Assembly (NCBI RefSeq): GCF_003008615.1
Contig: NZ_CP027657.1
Location: 2,356,001-2,420,000 of the forward strand
Origin: Pseudomonas mendocina
Lineage (GTDB): Bacteria; Pseudomonadota; Gammaproteobacteria; Pseudomonadales; Pseudomonadaceae
Direction of reading: 5' to 3'
Length of the DNA: 64,000 nucleotides
Shown here: positions 25,036-33,885 of the stretch, piece by piece
Position numbering within the stretch: the first letter of the stretch is position 1
Layout: every line of letters starts with the position of its first letter
Translations under genes and position numbers: made by a program
The notes under the pieces: generated by a model
The model's input: only the letters and a program-made list of their open reading frames with translations
Databases searched by the model: none
What the model was told of the DNA's origin: nothing

Positions 25036-27699
25036 TCAGTCCCGAACCCCGTTCAGGTGGCGCAAGCTCGCCTGCAAGCCCTGCGTGGCGGTCTTCGCCT
25101 TGCCACCTGCTGGGCCGTAACGGTTGGGCAGCGGATCGCCTGGCCAGAAGAACAGGGTCAGCAACATGTAGGGCAGCAGGAAACTGCCCAGCAGCAACAT
25201 CAGCAGGGTGCCGATGCCCCGGCTCATGTCATGCAGGCGGCGCAGCAGGCAGGTGACCAGGACGAGGAAGGCGCCGCCGAGCACCGCCAGTGCCAGGTTG
25301 CTGCTCAGTTTGTCCGCGAGCAAGGTCAGGGGCAGCGCCGCCCCCACCACGGCAACCGCCTGCAGGCTGAAGTTGATCCGGTTCAGCCGGCCGCCAAGGC
25401 GCCAGAACTGCCACTGCGACCGCCAGGTCGTCGGCGCGTGCTCGGGCAGCAGGCGCTCGCAGCGCGACAGCAGCAGGGTGATGGCCAGGCGCACTGCCGG
25501 CGGTGTGGCGCTGGAGTCCTTGGCTTTCTGCAACTTGCGCAGCAGGCTGGTCGCGGGCAAATGCGGCTTGGTGTTGCCAAGCAGGTCGCGCATGCCATCG
25601 AAGATCGCCTGCATGGTGGCGAACACCAGGCCGTTGTCCGTGCAGATCGATTGCGCCAGGTTCTGCGGCCGTCCCTTGACCAGTCCCTCGCGAAACGGTT
25701 CGAACCAGGTGCCTGGGCAGGTGAACGCCAGGAGCCGTTGCAAGGCCTGGCTACGCTGTTCCTGCGGCAGATCCGGATCGTGATGAAGCAGGGCGTCGAG
25801 CAGCATCTGGCCGAACGGGTCGCTGGTCAGCTCGTCACTGTATTGCTGGGCGCAGGCCTCGAGACGTGCGACCGATGGCAGGCGTTGGCTGTCGAGGAGA
25901 ATATCCGGGCTGACCTGCCCGGCCGCGATCAGGCCTTGCAGCGGATCGCCTTCATCGAGATTCAGTATCCAGCGACGTGGCGTGGTGGCCGCTGCCAGCA
26001 ATTGGGCCTTGGCCGTATGTGCCGGGTGCTCGGTATCGGTCGGCAGCTCGGCGAGGGTTTGCTCCAGTTGCTCCAGCCATTGTTCAGGCTGCTCCAGCAG
26101 GCCCAGCAGCAACAGTGTCTGGCGCTGCCAGTGCCAGCGGGCAGCGGCATCGTCAGGAATCGCTGGCAGGCTGCGGGCGCTACGCTGCAGGGTCAGTTGC
26201 AACTGCAGGCAGGACGGTAGCAGCCAACTGGGCAGCGGCGCGAGCAACTCGCCCAGGCGTTGCAGCGTCGCTTGGTCATATCGGCGCAAGCGTCTGAGCC
26301 CGCGCAACATCTGCGCGCGGGCCACGGTGTTGTCGCGCAGAGCTTCTGGCAACACGGCGCCTGGCGTGCTCAGTGCCTGCTGCAGCGCCTGCAAGGCGGG
26401 CGACTCGCTTAGCCACTGGCGCTGTTGCCGGGCCTGGTGCTGCAGCCCGTGTACCAGTACGGCATCGAGCGGATGGTCGCCGGCTTGCAGGTTCAACAGC
26501 GGCTCGAGATCGGCGTCGTCACCACGTTGCAGCAGCCAGGCCTGGCGGTAGAGGCGGGTGAGCGGTTCGTCCGCTGCACCAAGCAGTTCGGCGAGAAAGG
26601 GCCATTCACTGTCGCCCAGTTGCCAGGCGACGAAGGTGCGCGCCAGTGGCGTTAGCTCGGTCTTGGCGGCGCGTTGCCAGCGCGCCAGGGTCTGCGGGTT
26701 CTGCGCCGGTTCGCCATCGGCCAGATGATAGGCGTCGAGCGGGTGCTGATGGCCGAGCGCGCTCTGGCTGCGGTTGAATGCCAGGATCAACAGCGGCAGG
26801 CGCTCAGGCGAGTGGTGTGCGCACCAGGCCAGCAACCAGGCGGCGGCCTCGGGCATCTCGCGTTCCTGCCACAGGCGACTCCACAGGTCGAGGGCATCCT
26901 GGTCATGGTGCTGCTTCTGCAAGGCCAGCAGGTACTGCGTGTCGAGATCGTCCGGGGTGGCGTCATGCTGGGCCTGGTAGTAATCCAGCGCATCGCCGAG
27001 TGCCACGCCGGCCAGGGTGCACTGGCGATACAGGCGTGGGTAGTAGGCCGGGTCGGCTGGCATCGGCAGGCACAGATCGAGCGAGCACCAGCCACGAAAT
27101 TCCTGCAGCGGCCGATTGTTGAACAGGTGCTCCAGGGTGCGTACGTACCAGAGGTTTTCCACCTGGGCGACGCCCGGCCATTCGGACAGCGTGGCGAGGT
27201 CGAACGGGTCGGGCTCGGCGATGCGCTGGAGAAACTGGTCGAGCGCCTCGGCCTCCTCGAAGGGCAGCTGCATCAGGTGATTGGCCCAGGCCATGCGCTC
27301 GGTAAGCAGGGTCACGCAGCGGTGCGACAGGGGGCCGTTGCTCAGCAGCAGGCCGCGCAGCGGGCCGTCGATGCTTTCCAGCACGTCCAGCGGCAACTGG
27401 TCGAGCATCCGGCAATAGTCCTGCCAGGCCTCGGGGCGAAAGCGTCGGGCGGCATCCTGCAGCAATTCGACGAGCTGTTGGACGGCCTGCTCGTTGGCGC
27501 TGGGCAGGGCGGCCTGCTCATGGGGGGTGGATGCTTCACCGCGGGCGTGGCGCAGGGCGTCTTCATAGGCACTGCGTAGCGCCTGGAAACCCTCGGGGTC
27601 GCGCTCCGGGTGCACCTCGGGCAGGCGTGCGCGGTAGGCGCTGCGGATGGTGTTCTGATCGTCGGTCGGCTCTATGCCGAGGCGTTCCCAGCAACTCAT
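25036..27699 (-). CDS. J-domain protein with C-terminal DUF805 membrane domain (DjlC-like), HPE variant
   Basis: 887 aa. Residues 1-50 are a J-like domain (CWERLGIEPTDDQNTIRSAY, then VHPERDPEGFQALRSAYEDAL) in which the canonical HPD is HPE. A long helical, Leu/Gln-rich middle (about 70-740) has no recognisable domain. The last 130 residues form a DUF805 region with four or so hydrophobic segments (FWRLGGRLNRINFSLQAVAV through MLLLGSFLLPYMLLTLFFWP), so the protein is membrane-anchored at its C-terminus. The start overlaps the DUF1266 stop by ATGA. By synteny it is the likely co-chaperone of HscC, encoded convergently. The HPE form is common in this subfamily as far as I recall, but its ability to stimulate Hsp70 ATPase is an open question. 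Confidence 0.83.
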   Translation of the reverse strand: MSCWERLGIEPTDDQNTIRSAYRARLPEVHPERDPEGFQALRSAYEDALRHARGEASTPHEQAALPSANEQAVQQLVELLQDAARRFRPEAWQDYCRMLDQLPLDVLESIDGPLRGLLLSNGPLSHRCVTLLTERMAWANHLMQLPFEEAEALDQFLQRIAEPDPFDLATLSEWPGVAQVENLWYVRTLEHLFNNRPLQEFRGWCSLDLCLPMPADPAYYPRLYRQCTLAGVALGDALDYYQAQHDATPDDLDTQYLLALQKQHHDQDALDLWSRLWQEREMPEAAAWLLAWCAHHSPERLPLLILAFNRSQSALGHQHPLDAYHLADGEPAQNPQTLARWQRAAKTELTPLARTFVAWQLGDSEWPFLAELLGAADEPLTRLYRQAWLLQRGDDADLEPLLNLQAGDHPLDAVLVHGLQHQARQQRQWLSESPALQALQQALSTPGAVLPEALRDNTVARAQMLRGLRRLRRYDQATLQRLGELLAPLPSWLLPSCLQLQLTLQRSARSLPAIPDDAAARWHWQRQTLLLLGLLEQPEQWLEQLEQTLAELPTDTEHPAHTAKAQLLAAATTPRRWILNLDEGDPLQGLIAAGQVSPDILLDSQRLPSVARLEACAQQYSDELTSDPFGQMLLDALLHHDPDLPQEQRSQALQRLLAFTCPGTWFEPFREGLVKGRPQNLAQSICTDNGLVFATMQAIFDGMRDLLGNTKPHLPATSLLRKLQKAKDSSATPPAVRLAITLLLSRCERLLPEHAPTTWRSQWQFWRLGGRLNRINFSLQAVAVVGAALPLTLLADKLSSNLALAVLGGAFLVLVTCLLRRLHDMSRGIGTLLMLLLGSFLLPYMLLTLFFWPGDPLPNRYGPAGGKAKTATQGLQASLRHLNGVRD

Positions 27700-28403
27700 G
27701 ACCAGTCGAACGCCTCCAGCGATGCCGGTTTTTCCGGCAGATCCAGTTCCATGTCCCAGGGCAGTTCATCGAAGCCTGCGGCCGGGTTCAGTGTCAGTTC
27801 GCGCACCAGGGCGCGGTGCGTCGGGTCGCTGCCCTGGCGGCTGATGCACAGCGCCTGTTCGTCTGGTTGCTCGTGGCCCAGGCAGTTCCAGTAGCAGCGG
27901 CCGATGAGAAAACCGGCCAGGTAGCTGTGCCAGCCCTGGTAGTAGTAGCGGGCGCGCAGGCTCAGGCGGCTGTGCAGCCAGAGGTTTTCCTCGAAGCTCA
28001 GCCAGCCGTTGAGCTGCCCGATGCGGGCGAGAAAGCTCATGCGCCCCAGATCCCAGGCGCGGATGCCGCCCGAGCCGCAGACCAGGATGGTGTCGGCAAC
28101 GTAGCGATAAGCCACCTGCTGGCTTGCGTCCAGGCTGTCGACCAGCGCCTGCCATTCACTCGGCAGCAGGCGCGCGTTGTCCCAGTAGGCACCGCTGAGG
28201 TCGCGCGCATGGCCGTCGTCGGTCATGCGCTGGATCATCGCCAGCAGTGCGGGGCGGTCAGCGATATCCCAGGACTCGCTGAGATCGATGAACTCGCTGT
28301 CCGGATAGAAATTAGGTAGCGCGTATTGCGCGCCCGAGTTGGCGTTGATCGCCACCATCGGTGCGGAAAGGGCCAAAAGCCAGCGTTGTTGCAGGTCGTC
28401 CAT
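27696..28403 (-). CDS. DUF1266 domain protein (YbeR/YbeU-like)
   Basis: 235 aa. The C-terminal two thirds match the DUF1266 pattern (GIRAWDLGRMSFLARIGQLN; SFEENLWLHSRLSLRARYYY; GWHSYLAGFLIGRCYWN). Function is unknown. E. coli carries DUF1266 genes (ybeR, ybeU) beside hscC and its J-protein genes, and the same three families meet here, which argues for a shared pathway. It is translationally coupled to the downstream J-domain gene. No signal peptide is evident. Confidence 0.82.
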   Translation of the reverse strand: MDDLQQRWLLALSAPMVAINANSGAQYALPNFYPDSEFIDLSESWDIADRPALLAMIQRMTDDGHARDLSGAYWDNARLLPSEWQALVDSLDASQQVAYRYVADTILVCGSGGIRAWDLGRMSFLARIGQLNGWLSFEENLWLHSRLSLRARYYYQGWHSYLAGFLIGRCYWNCLGHEQPDEQALCISRQGSDPTHRALVRELTLNPAAGFDELPWDMELDLPEKPASLEAFDWS

Positions 28404-28728
28404 GGGGAGTGGGCCGTTCGTCCCTGAGTGCGAAAGGTGCCCATCCTAGGAGCTGTTGCCGGGGTGCCGCAAGCGTCTCGCAGGCAGTTCGAGCGACACC
28501 TGCAAAGCGCTGGCGAGCAGCCGACGACCGGCAGGTCAGGCCGCAAATGGCGGCTGCAGGCAGGCGAAAGGCCATCATTGCGCCAAAAGTTAGGCGTCAA
28601 CCCGTGAAATTGGTCACATGCTGGTTGGGCACCGCGTCTGTCTCGGGTATTCTCCGGCCACGTCAGGGCTGTGACCGCTGCCAAAACGTGGCGCAGACCC
28701 TCAGGCAACCATTACAAGAACATCGCCT
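28404..28728. other. Intergenic region between divergent DUF1266 and PAS-GGDEF-EAL genes
   Basis: About 325 bases containing the promoters of two divergent genes. I see no repeat of the families found elsewhere, no RNA gene and no convincing conserved reading frame. Confidence 0.5.
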
Positions 28729-31611
28729 ATGACCGCCACTCCTAGCGCCGTAGTACAAGAGGTGACGCTGGATCCGCAGCTGGCCGAGCGTCAGTTCGCC
28801 ACGGATATTGCCGCCGAGCGTACCCGCCTGCTTTATCAGGGCTCGCGCCTGCCGACCATGCTGATGCTGCTGGTCGGGCTGGCGGGCACCTTGTTGCTGT
28901 GGGATCAGCAGAGCACGCCGTTGCTGGCCGGATGGCTGGGCTGGGTGGTGCTGCTGGTGTTGCTGCGCCTGACCCAGGTGAACGCGTTCAGCGAGGCCTT
29001 GCCCAGCCGTCAGGCCGAATCCTACTGGCGGCGTATCTTCCTGTTCGGCGCCGGCGCCTCCGGCTTGACCCTGGCCTTCGCCGTGATCGCCCTGGTGCCC
29101 GCCGATGTGTTCTACCAGCAGGCACTGGTCTACGGCCTGATCGCCGCGGCGATCCTCTCCGCCAGTGTGGCTTACGCCGTCAGCCTCTCGGCCTTCCTTA
29201 CCTTCGCCCTGCCATGCCTGGTGCCATCGGCGGCCTTCCTACTGCTGAGCGATAACAGCCTGCAACGCGGCTGGGGCTTGCTCAGCGTCATCCTCTTTCT
29301 CGCGCTGCTGGTGGTGGCCTGGCAGGTCAACCGCCTGGTGCAGCGCAGCCTGGTGCGGCGTTTCCACAACCTGGCGCTGATCGCCCATCTGCAGCAGGCC
29401 AAGCAGCAGGCCGAAGGCCTCAACGAAGAGCTGGCACGCGAGGTGGAGCAGCGCCGCCGTGCCGAGCGCGAGCTGCGTGGCGCCCATGGTGAACTGGAGA
29501 TGCGTGTCGCCGAGCGCACCCTGGAACTGGATGAGGCGACCCACGCCCTGGGCAAGAGCCAGGCGCGCCTGAGCCTGGCGCTCGAGGCCAGCGAACTGGG
29601 GCTGTGGGACTGGGATCTGCAGAGCGACCAGGTGCATCACTCGCACCTGCGCGAGCTGTTCGGCCTGGAGCCCGAGCAGGTACAGGTGATGCTGCGCGAT
29701 CTCACCCCGCGGCTGCACCCGGACGATCTGCCGGCACTGCGCCGGGCGCTGGTGGCGCACATGAAAGGGCGCAGCGAGGATTACCACATCGAGTACCGCG
29801 TGCGGCATGCCGATGGCCACTGGGTGTGGATAGAAGACCGCGGCCGCGCAGTCGAGCGCGACGCCAATGGTCGGGTGCTGCGGATGCTCGGTACGCGACG
29901 CGACATCAGCGTGCGCCGCCAGCAGGAAGAACAGCAACGTCTGGCGGCGACGGTATTCGAAGCCGCCAGCGAGGGTATCTGCATCCTCGATCCGGACTAC
30001 CGCCTGCTCGCCGTGAACCGAGCGTTCAGCGCAGTGACTGGCTACAGCCGCGAGGACGTGCTCGGGCGCCGGGTCACCAGCCTGATCGGCAGCCGTGAGA
30101 TGCGTCAGCAGTACCAGATGATCCGCCAGGAGCTGGACAGCAGCGGCACCTGGCAGGGTGAACTGATCGAGACACGCAAGAGTGGCGAACTCTACCCGCA
30201 GTGGCTGCAGCTCAACCTGGTTCGTGATGCAGCCGGCCGGCCCAGCCATATCGTCGGCTTCTTTGCCGATCTGACCGCACGGCGCGAGGCCGAAGAGCGC
30301 CTGCGTTACCTGTCGCATTACGACGAACTGACCGGCCTGGCCAACCGCAGCCTGTTCAAGGAACGCCTGCACGAGGCCAGCCAGCGAGCACGGCAGAGCG
30401 GTCGCAGCATTGCCCTGGTGCATATCGACCTGGACCGCTTCAAGCTGCTCAACGACAGCCTCGGCCATGAAGTCGCCGACCAGCTGCTGCGGCAGATGAG
30501 CCGCCGCCTGACTCAGGCCGTGCCGGAAGCGGACTGCATCGCGCGGCTGTCGGGCGATGAGTTCGCCATCATCCTTGACGCCTACGGCAGCCTGTCCAGC
30601 CTGGCGCGGGTAGCCAGTCGGTTGCTGGCCAAACTGCGCGTGCCGATGACCGTCGGCGGCCACGAACTGGTGGTCAGCGCCTCGCTGGGTATCAGCTTGT
30701 TGCCGGATTACGCCCGTGAGATCAGCGCCCTGATCAGCCAGGCCAACATGGCCGTGCAACATGCCAAGCACCTGGGCGGCAACACCTTCCAGTTCTTCAC
30801 CGACAACCTGCAGGCCTGCACCCTGGAGCGCCTGCAACTGGAGAACCGCCTGCGCAAGGCCATCGACGATGGCCAGCTGGAGGTGTTCTACCAGCCCAAG
30901 CTGGATCTGCGTGATGACAGTCTCAGTGCCGCCGAGGCGCTGGTGCGCTGGCGCCACCCCGAGCAGGGGCTGATTGCGCCGGGCGAGTTCATCGGCCTGG
31001 CCGAGGAAACCGGGTTGATCGTGCCCATCGGCGAGTTCGTCCTGCGCCAGGCTTGCTACCAGGCCTGCGAATGGCAGCGCCAGGGGCTGGCGAATATCCG
31101 TGTTTCGGTCAACCTGTCGGTGCATCAGCTACGCCAGGGCAACCTCGCCAGCCTGGTGCGTCAGGTGCTCGACGAGACCGGCCTGGCGCCGCACTGGCTG
31201 GAGCTGGAGCTGACCGAGAGCCAGATGCTCGACAACGTCGACAGCGTGATCGCCACCTTCCAGCAACTGCGCAACCTCGGGGTGAAACTGGCCATCGACG
31301 ACTTTGGTACCGGTTACAGCTCGCTCAGCTACCTCAAGCGCTTCCCGGTGGACTACGTGAAGATCGATCAGACCTTCATTCGCGACCTGTCGCCAGGTGG
31401 TGAGGATGCCGCCATCACCCGCGCGATCATCGCCATGGCCCACAGCCTGGAACTCAAGGTGGTGGCCGAGGGTGTCGAGACCCAGGCGCAGATGGATTTC
31501 CTCAAGAGCCAGGCCTGCGACGAGATCCAGGGCTTTTTGATCAGCCGGCCGATCGAAGCCAGCGCCTTTGCCGAACTGCTGCGCGCGCAGATCGACCGCC
31601 CGCTGGGGTGA
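28729..31611 (+). CDS. Membrane PAS-PAS-GGDEF-EAL cyclic-di-GMP enzyme
   Basis: 960 aa. Residues about 40-205 hold five or six membrane segments of uncharacterised type, then a coiled coil (about 218-270), two PAS domains (about 275-400 and 400-520), GGDEF (about 525-690) and EAL (about 705-950). The GGDEF signature is SGDEF (near residue 607), a one-residue departure. The EAL half looks catalytically complete: [40 protein letters not shown] and VVAEGVET. It is therefore likely a c-di-GMP phosphodiesterase whose GGDEF may be active or may serve as a GTP-binding regulator. The signal sensed by the membrane part or PAS domains is not known. It stands alone. Confidence 0.92.
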   Translation: MTATPSAVVQEVTLDPQLAERQFATDIAAERTRLLYQGSRLPTMLMLLVGLAGTLLLWDQQSTPLLAGWLGWVVLLVLLRLTQVNAFSEALPSRQAESYWRRIFLFGAGASGLTLAFAVIALVPADVFYQQALVYGLIAAAILSASVAYAVSLSAFLTFALPCLVPSAAFLLLSDNSLQRGWGLLSVILFLALLVVAWQVNRLVQRSLVRRFHNLALIAHLQQAKQQAEGLNEELAREVEQRRRAERELRGAHGELEMRVAERTLELDEATHALGKSQARLSLALEASELGLWDWDLQSDQVHHSHLRELFGLEPEQVQVMLRDLTPRLHPDDLPALRRALVAHMKGRSEDYHIEYRVRHADGHWVWIEDRGRAVERDANGRVLRMLGTRRDISVRRQQEEQQRLAATVFEAASEGICILDPDYRLLAVNRAFSAVTGYSREDVLGRRVTSLIGSREMRQQYQMIRQELDSSGTWQGELIETRKSGELYPQWLQLNLVRDAAGRPSHIVGFFADLTARREAEERLRYLSHYDELTGLANRSLFKERLHEASQRARQSGRSIALVHIDLDRFKLLNDSLGHEVADQLLRQMSRRLTQAVPEADCIARLSGDEFAIILDAYGSLSSLARVASRLLAKLRVPMTVGGHELVVSASLGISLLPDYAREISALISQANMAVQHAKHLGGNTFQFFTDNLQACTLERLQLENRLRKAIDDGQLEVFYQPKLDLRDDSLSAAEALVRWRHPEQGLIAPGEFIGLAEETGLIVPIGEFVLRQACYQACEWQRQGLANIRVSVNLSVHQLRQGNLASLVRQVLDETGLAPHWLELELTESQMLDNVDSVIATFQQLRNLGVKLAIDDFGTGYSSLSYLKRFPVDYVKIDQTFIRDLSPGGEDAAITRAIIAMAHSLELKVVAEGVETQAQMDFLKSQACDEIQGFLISRPIEASAFAELLRAQIDRPLG

Positions 31612-31731
31612 CGGCGTTTCCTCTCTACCCAGCCCGTGACGCGCGCGTGGTGCTGACCGGAGCAAAGATGGCTGCGCTGCTCTGATGCGCTGCGGGATGC
31701 TGCACGTCCCCTGTCGTGAAGGAGCACCCCG

Positions 31732-32394
31732 ATGGCCAAGGCCCCCTCCCTGAGCATGGCGCAGCGTCTGCTGCTGGCCTCACAGAGCATGGCGCCGGTG
31801 GCGGTGAAAGCGGCGCTGGTGCAGAAGCTCGGCCCGGTACAGGCCGCGCAGTTGTCGCCACATATGCCGGCAGAGCAGTTGCGCGAGCTGATTCTCGAAC
31901 TGCCCATCGAGTTTCTCGCCCAGGTCACCACCCATCTCGATCCGCGACTGATCCTCGACGCCTACCTTGCCCTGCCGGACGAGGTGCATCTACAGGTGGC
32001 CCGCCAGCTCTGCGTGATCGGCGCCTTCGCCACGGCTGCGCGCTACGCCGAGTGCCTGTCGGCCAAACAGGTGAAGGTGCTGATCTACGGCATCAACGAC
32101 GCCGACCACGTGCTGCAGATCGCCCGGCATATCGTCGACATCGACCTGATCGTGCAGAGCCTGCGCAGCTTCTCCACCGGGTATCTGTGCAGGTTGACCG
32201 AAGCCGCCGCCGCCGATGACAACGTGGCTATCTCGGCGCGGGTGCTCGGTGGGCTGCCGCTGCCACGCCAGGCCGATGTTTGCGCCCACCTCAAGCCTAC
32301 GGTGTTGCGCGCGCTGTTGCCGTTGCTGCTTGAGGCCAACGACGAACTGCGCGAGCTGTTGCCCGAGCGCGTGCAGGAAACGGCCGCGCTGTAG
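31732..32394 (+). CDS. Conserved helical protein, function unknown
   Basis: A 220-aa soluble protein starting at ATG with GAAGGAG about 8 bases upstream. It is almost entirely helical, with short Leu-rich repeats (LSPHMPAEQLRELILELPIE, ALPDEVHLQVARQLCVIG, RVLGGLPLPRQADVCAHLK) loosely like the N-terminal superhelix of MgtE or the armadillo type; no catalytic motif is visible. The gene follows the PAS-GGDEF-EAL gene on the same strand after 120 bases and is convergent with the VOC gene (9 bases). I do not recognise a function. Confidence 0.72.
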   Translation: MAKAPSLSMAQRLLLASQSMAPVAVKAALVQKLGPVQAAQLSPHMPAEQLRELILELPIEFLAQVTTHLDPRLILDAYLALPDEVHLQVARQLCVIGAFATAARYAECLSAKQVKVLIYGINDADHVLQIARHIVDIDLIVQSLRSFSTGYLCRLTEAAAADDNVAISARVLGGLPLPRQADVCAHLKPTVLRALLPLLLEANDELRELLPERVQETAAL

Positions 32395-32403
32395 GGGCGT
32401 GGC

Positions 32404-32832
32404 TCACTTGGCGAACAGCTGGCCAATATCCTTGAAGGCCTTGAACTCCAGGGCATTGCCGCAAGGGTCGAGGAGGAACATGGTGGCCTGCTCGCCGACC
32501 TGGCCCTTGAAGCGCACGTAGGGCTCGATGACGAACTTCGTCTCGCGGCTGCGCAGGCGCTCGGCCAGGGCCTCCCAGTCATTCCAGCCGAGCACCACGC
32601 CGAAGTGCGGTACCGGTACGTCGTGGCCGTCCACTGGATTGCTGACGGCGGATTCCTGATAGGCCATCTTCGGCGCTTCATGAATCACCAACTGGTGGCC
32701 GAAGAAATCGAAGTCCACCCAGTGCTCGCTGCTGCGGCCTTCGGCGCAACCGAACACCTCGCCATAGAAAAAACGCGCTGCAGCCAGGTCGTAGACGGGA
32801 ATCGCCAGGTGAAAGGGAGCAAGGGACATCAC
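32404..32832 (-). CDS. VOC-family (glyoxalase/dioxygenase fold) protein
   Basis: 142 aa with a single vicinal-oxygen-chelate unit. [26 protein letters not shown] is the first beta-alpha-beta motif with the likely metal His, and [18 protein letters not shown] the second. [15 protein letters not shown] supplies the C-terminal metal Glu. The substrate is unknown. It is divergent from a LysR regulator gene with 106 bases between, a typical arrangement for a regulator and its target. Confidence 0.85.
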   Translation of the reverse strand: MMSLAPFHLAIPVYDLAAARFFYGEVFGCAEGRSSEHWVDFDFFGHQLVIHEAPKMAYQESAVSNPVDGHDVPVPHFGVVLGWNDWEALAERLRSRETKFVIEPYVRFKGQVGEQATMFLLDPCGNALEFKAFKDIGQLFAK

Positions 32833-32896
32833 GGCATACCTCTGTTGATTTTTCGCACCAGCCTAACAACAGCAGAATTGATTGAAAGCGAATATC

Positions 32897-32908
32897 CTTG
32901 CTCGCAAG
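32897..32908. promoter_or_regulatory. Candidate LysR operator in the VOC-lysR spacer
   Basis: CTTGC-TC-GCAAG is a perfect 12-bp palindrome in the AT-rich divergent spacer, followed by TAAAAT (32911-32916). Its location fits autoregulation and control of the VOC gene, but nothing else supports it. Confidence 0.35.
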
Positions 32909-32938
32909 CTAAAATATTTTTGATCAATTGAGGTGTCG

Positions 32939-33799
32939 ATGCTGCGCGAGCTGAAAACCTTCATCACCGTCGCCCGCCTGGGTACTTTTGCCGCCGCCGG
33001 CCAGCAGGTTGGCCTGACCCAGTCGGCGGTCAGTGCGCAGATGCGCGTGCTGGAACAGCACCTCGGCGTGCGCCTGTTCGACCGCAGCGGCCGGGCCGCC
33101 GTGCTCAACGCGGCGGGCCGGCATGCGCTGCCATTGGCCGAGCAGATGCTCGCCTTGTACGCACAAATGGCGCTGCCGCAGGCGGCCGATCAGTGGCAGG
33201 GGGAGTTGCGTGTCGGTGCCATCGCCACCTTGCAAACCGGGCTGTTGGCCGAGGCACTGCCGCGTTTTCGCCAGCTGGCTCCGCTTGTGGAGCTGAAACT
33301 GGTGCCGGGCGTGTCGTTGCAGCTGTTCAGCCAACTGGATGCCGGCGAGCTGGATCTGGCCCTGCTGATCAAGCCGCCTTTCGCCTTGCCCAAGGAACTG
33401 CTGGAAGTGCCGCTGGCGCGCGAGCCTTTCGTGCTGATAGCGCCGCTGGAGGTGGTCGGTGATGACCCGCTGCGCCTGCTCGCCGAACAGCCCTTCGTGC
33501 GTTATGACCGTGCCTCGTTCGGTGGGCGTCAGGTCAGCCGCTTTCTCCGCGAGCAGCGCCTGAACGTGCGTGAAGCGCTGGAACTCGATGAGGTCGAAGC
33601 TATCGTGCGGCTGGTGGAAAACGGCATGGGCGTCTCCCTGGTGCCGCGCGCCGGGCTGTGGTTGCAAAGGCCAAGCAGACTTCGGGTGATCGAGCTGGGC
33701 GAGCTGACCTTCCACCGCGAGTTGGTCGCCCTGTTGCGGCGGGCCCAGCGGCAGCCGGCTTTGGATTGTTTGTTGAGTTGTCTTGAGCTGCGAGATTGA
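32939..33799 (+). CDS. LysR-family transcriptional regulator
   Basis: About 286 aa from the ATG at 32939 (GAGG 5 bases upstream; a GTG two codons earlier is possible). The N-terminal winged HTH (FITVARLGTFAAAGQQVGLTQSAVSAQMRVLEQHLGVRLFDR) is standard, followed by a two-lobed LysR substrate domain (LRVGAIATLQTGLLAEALPRF onwards). It is divergent from the VOC-family gene, its most probable target. The inducer is unknown. Confidence 0.9.
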   Translation: MLRELKTFITVARLGTFAAAGQQVGLTQSAVSAQMRVLEQHLGVRLFDRSGRAAVLNAAGRHALPLAEQMLALYAQMALPQAADQWQGELRVGAIATLQTGLLAEALPRFRQLAPLVELKLVPGVSLQLFSQLDAGELDLALLIKPPFALPKELLEVPLAREPFVLIAPLEVVGDDPLRLLAEQPFVRYDRASFGGRQVSRFLREQRLNVREALELDEVEAIVRLVENGMGVSLVPRAGLWLQRPSRLRVIELGELTFHRELVALLRRAQRQPALDCLLSCLELRD

Positions 33800-33843
33800 A
33801 AGCTGAATTCGGTGTACCCGAGCAGGGCATCGTGGGCCGCTAG

Positions 33844-33874
33844 GCAGGAGCGGCCGCAACTGCGGTCGCCCCTG
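33844..33874. terminator. Hairpin between convergent lysR and heme receptor genes
   Basis: GCAGGAGCGGCCGCA and TGCGGTCGCCCCTGC pair imperfectly around AC. It may be a terminator or another REP-like palindrome. There is no clear T-run. Confidence 0.45.
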
Positions 33875-33885
33875 CGTGGAGCAGG

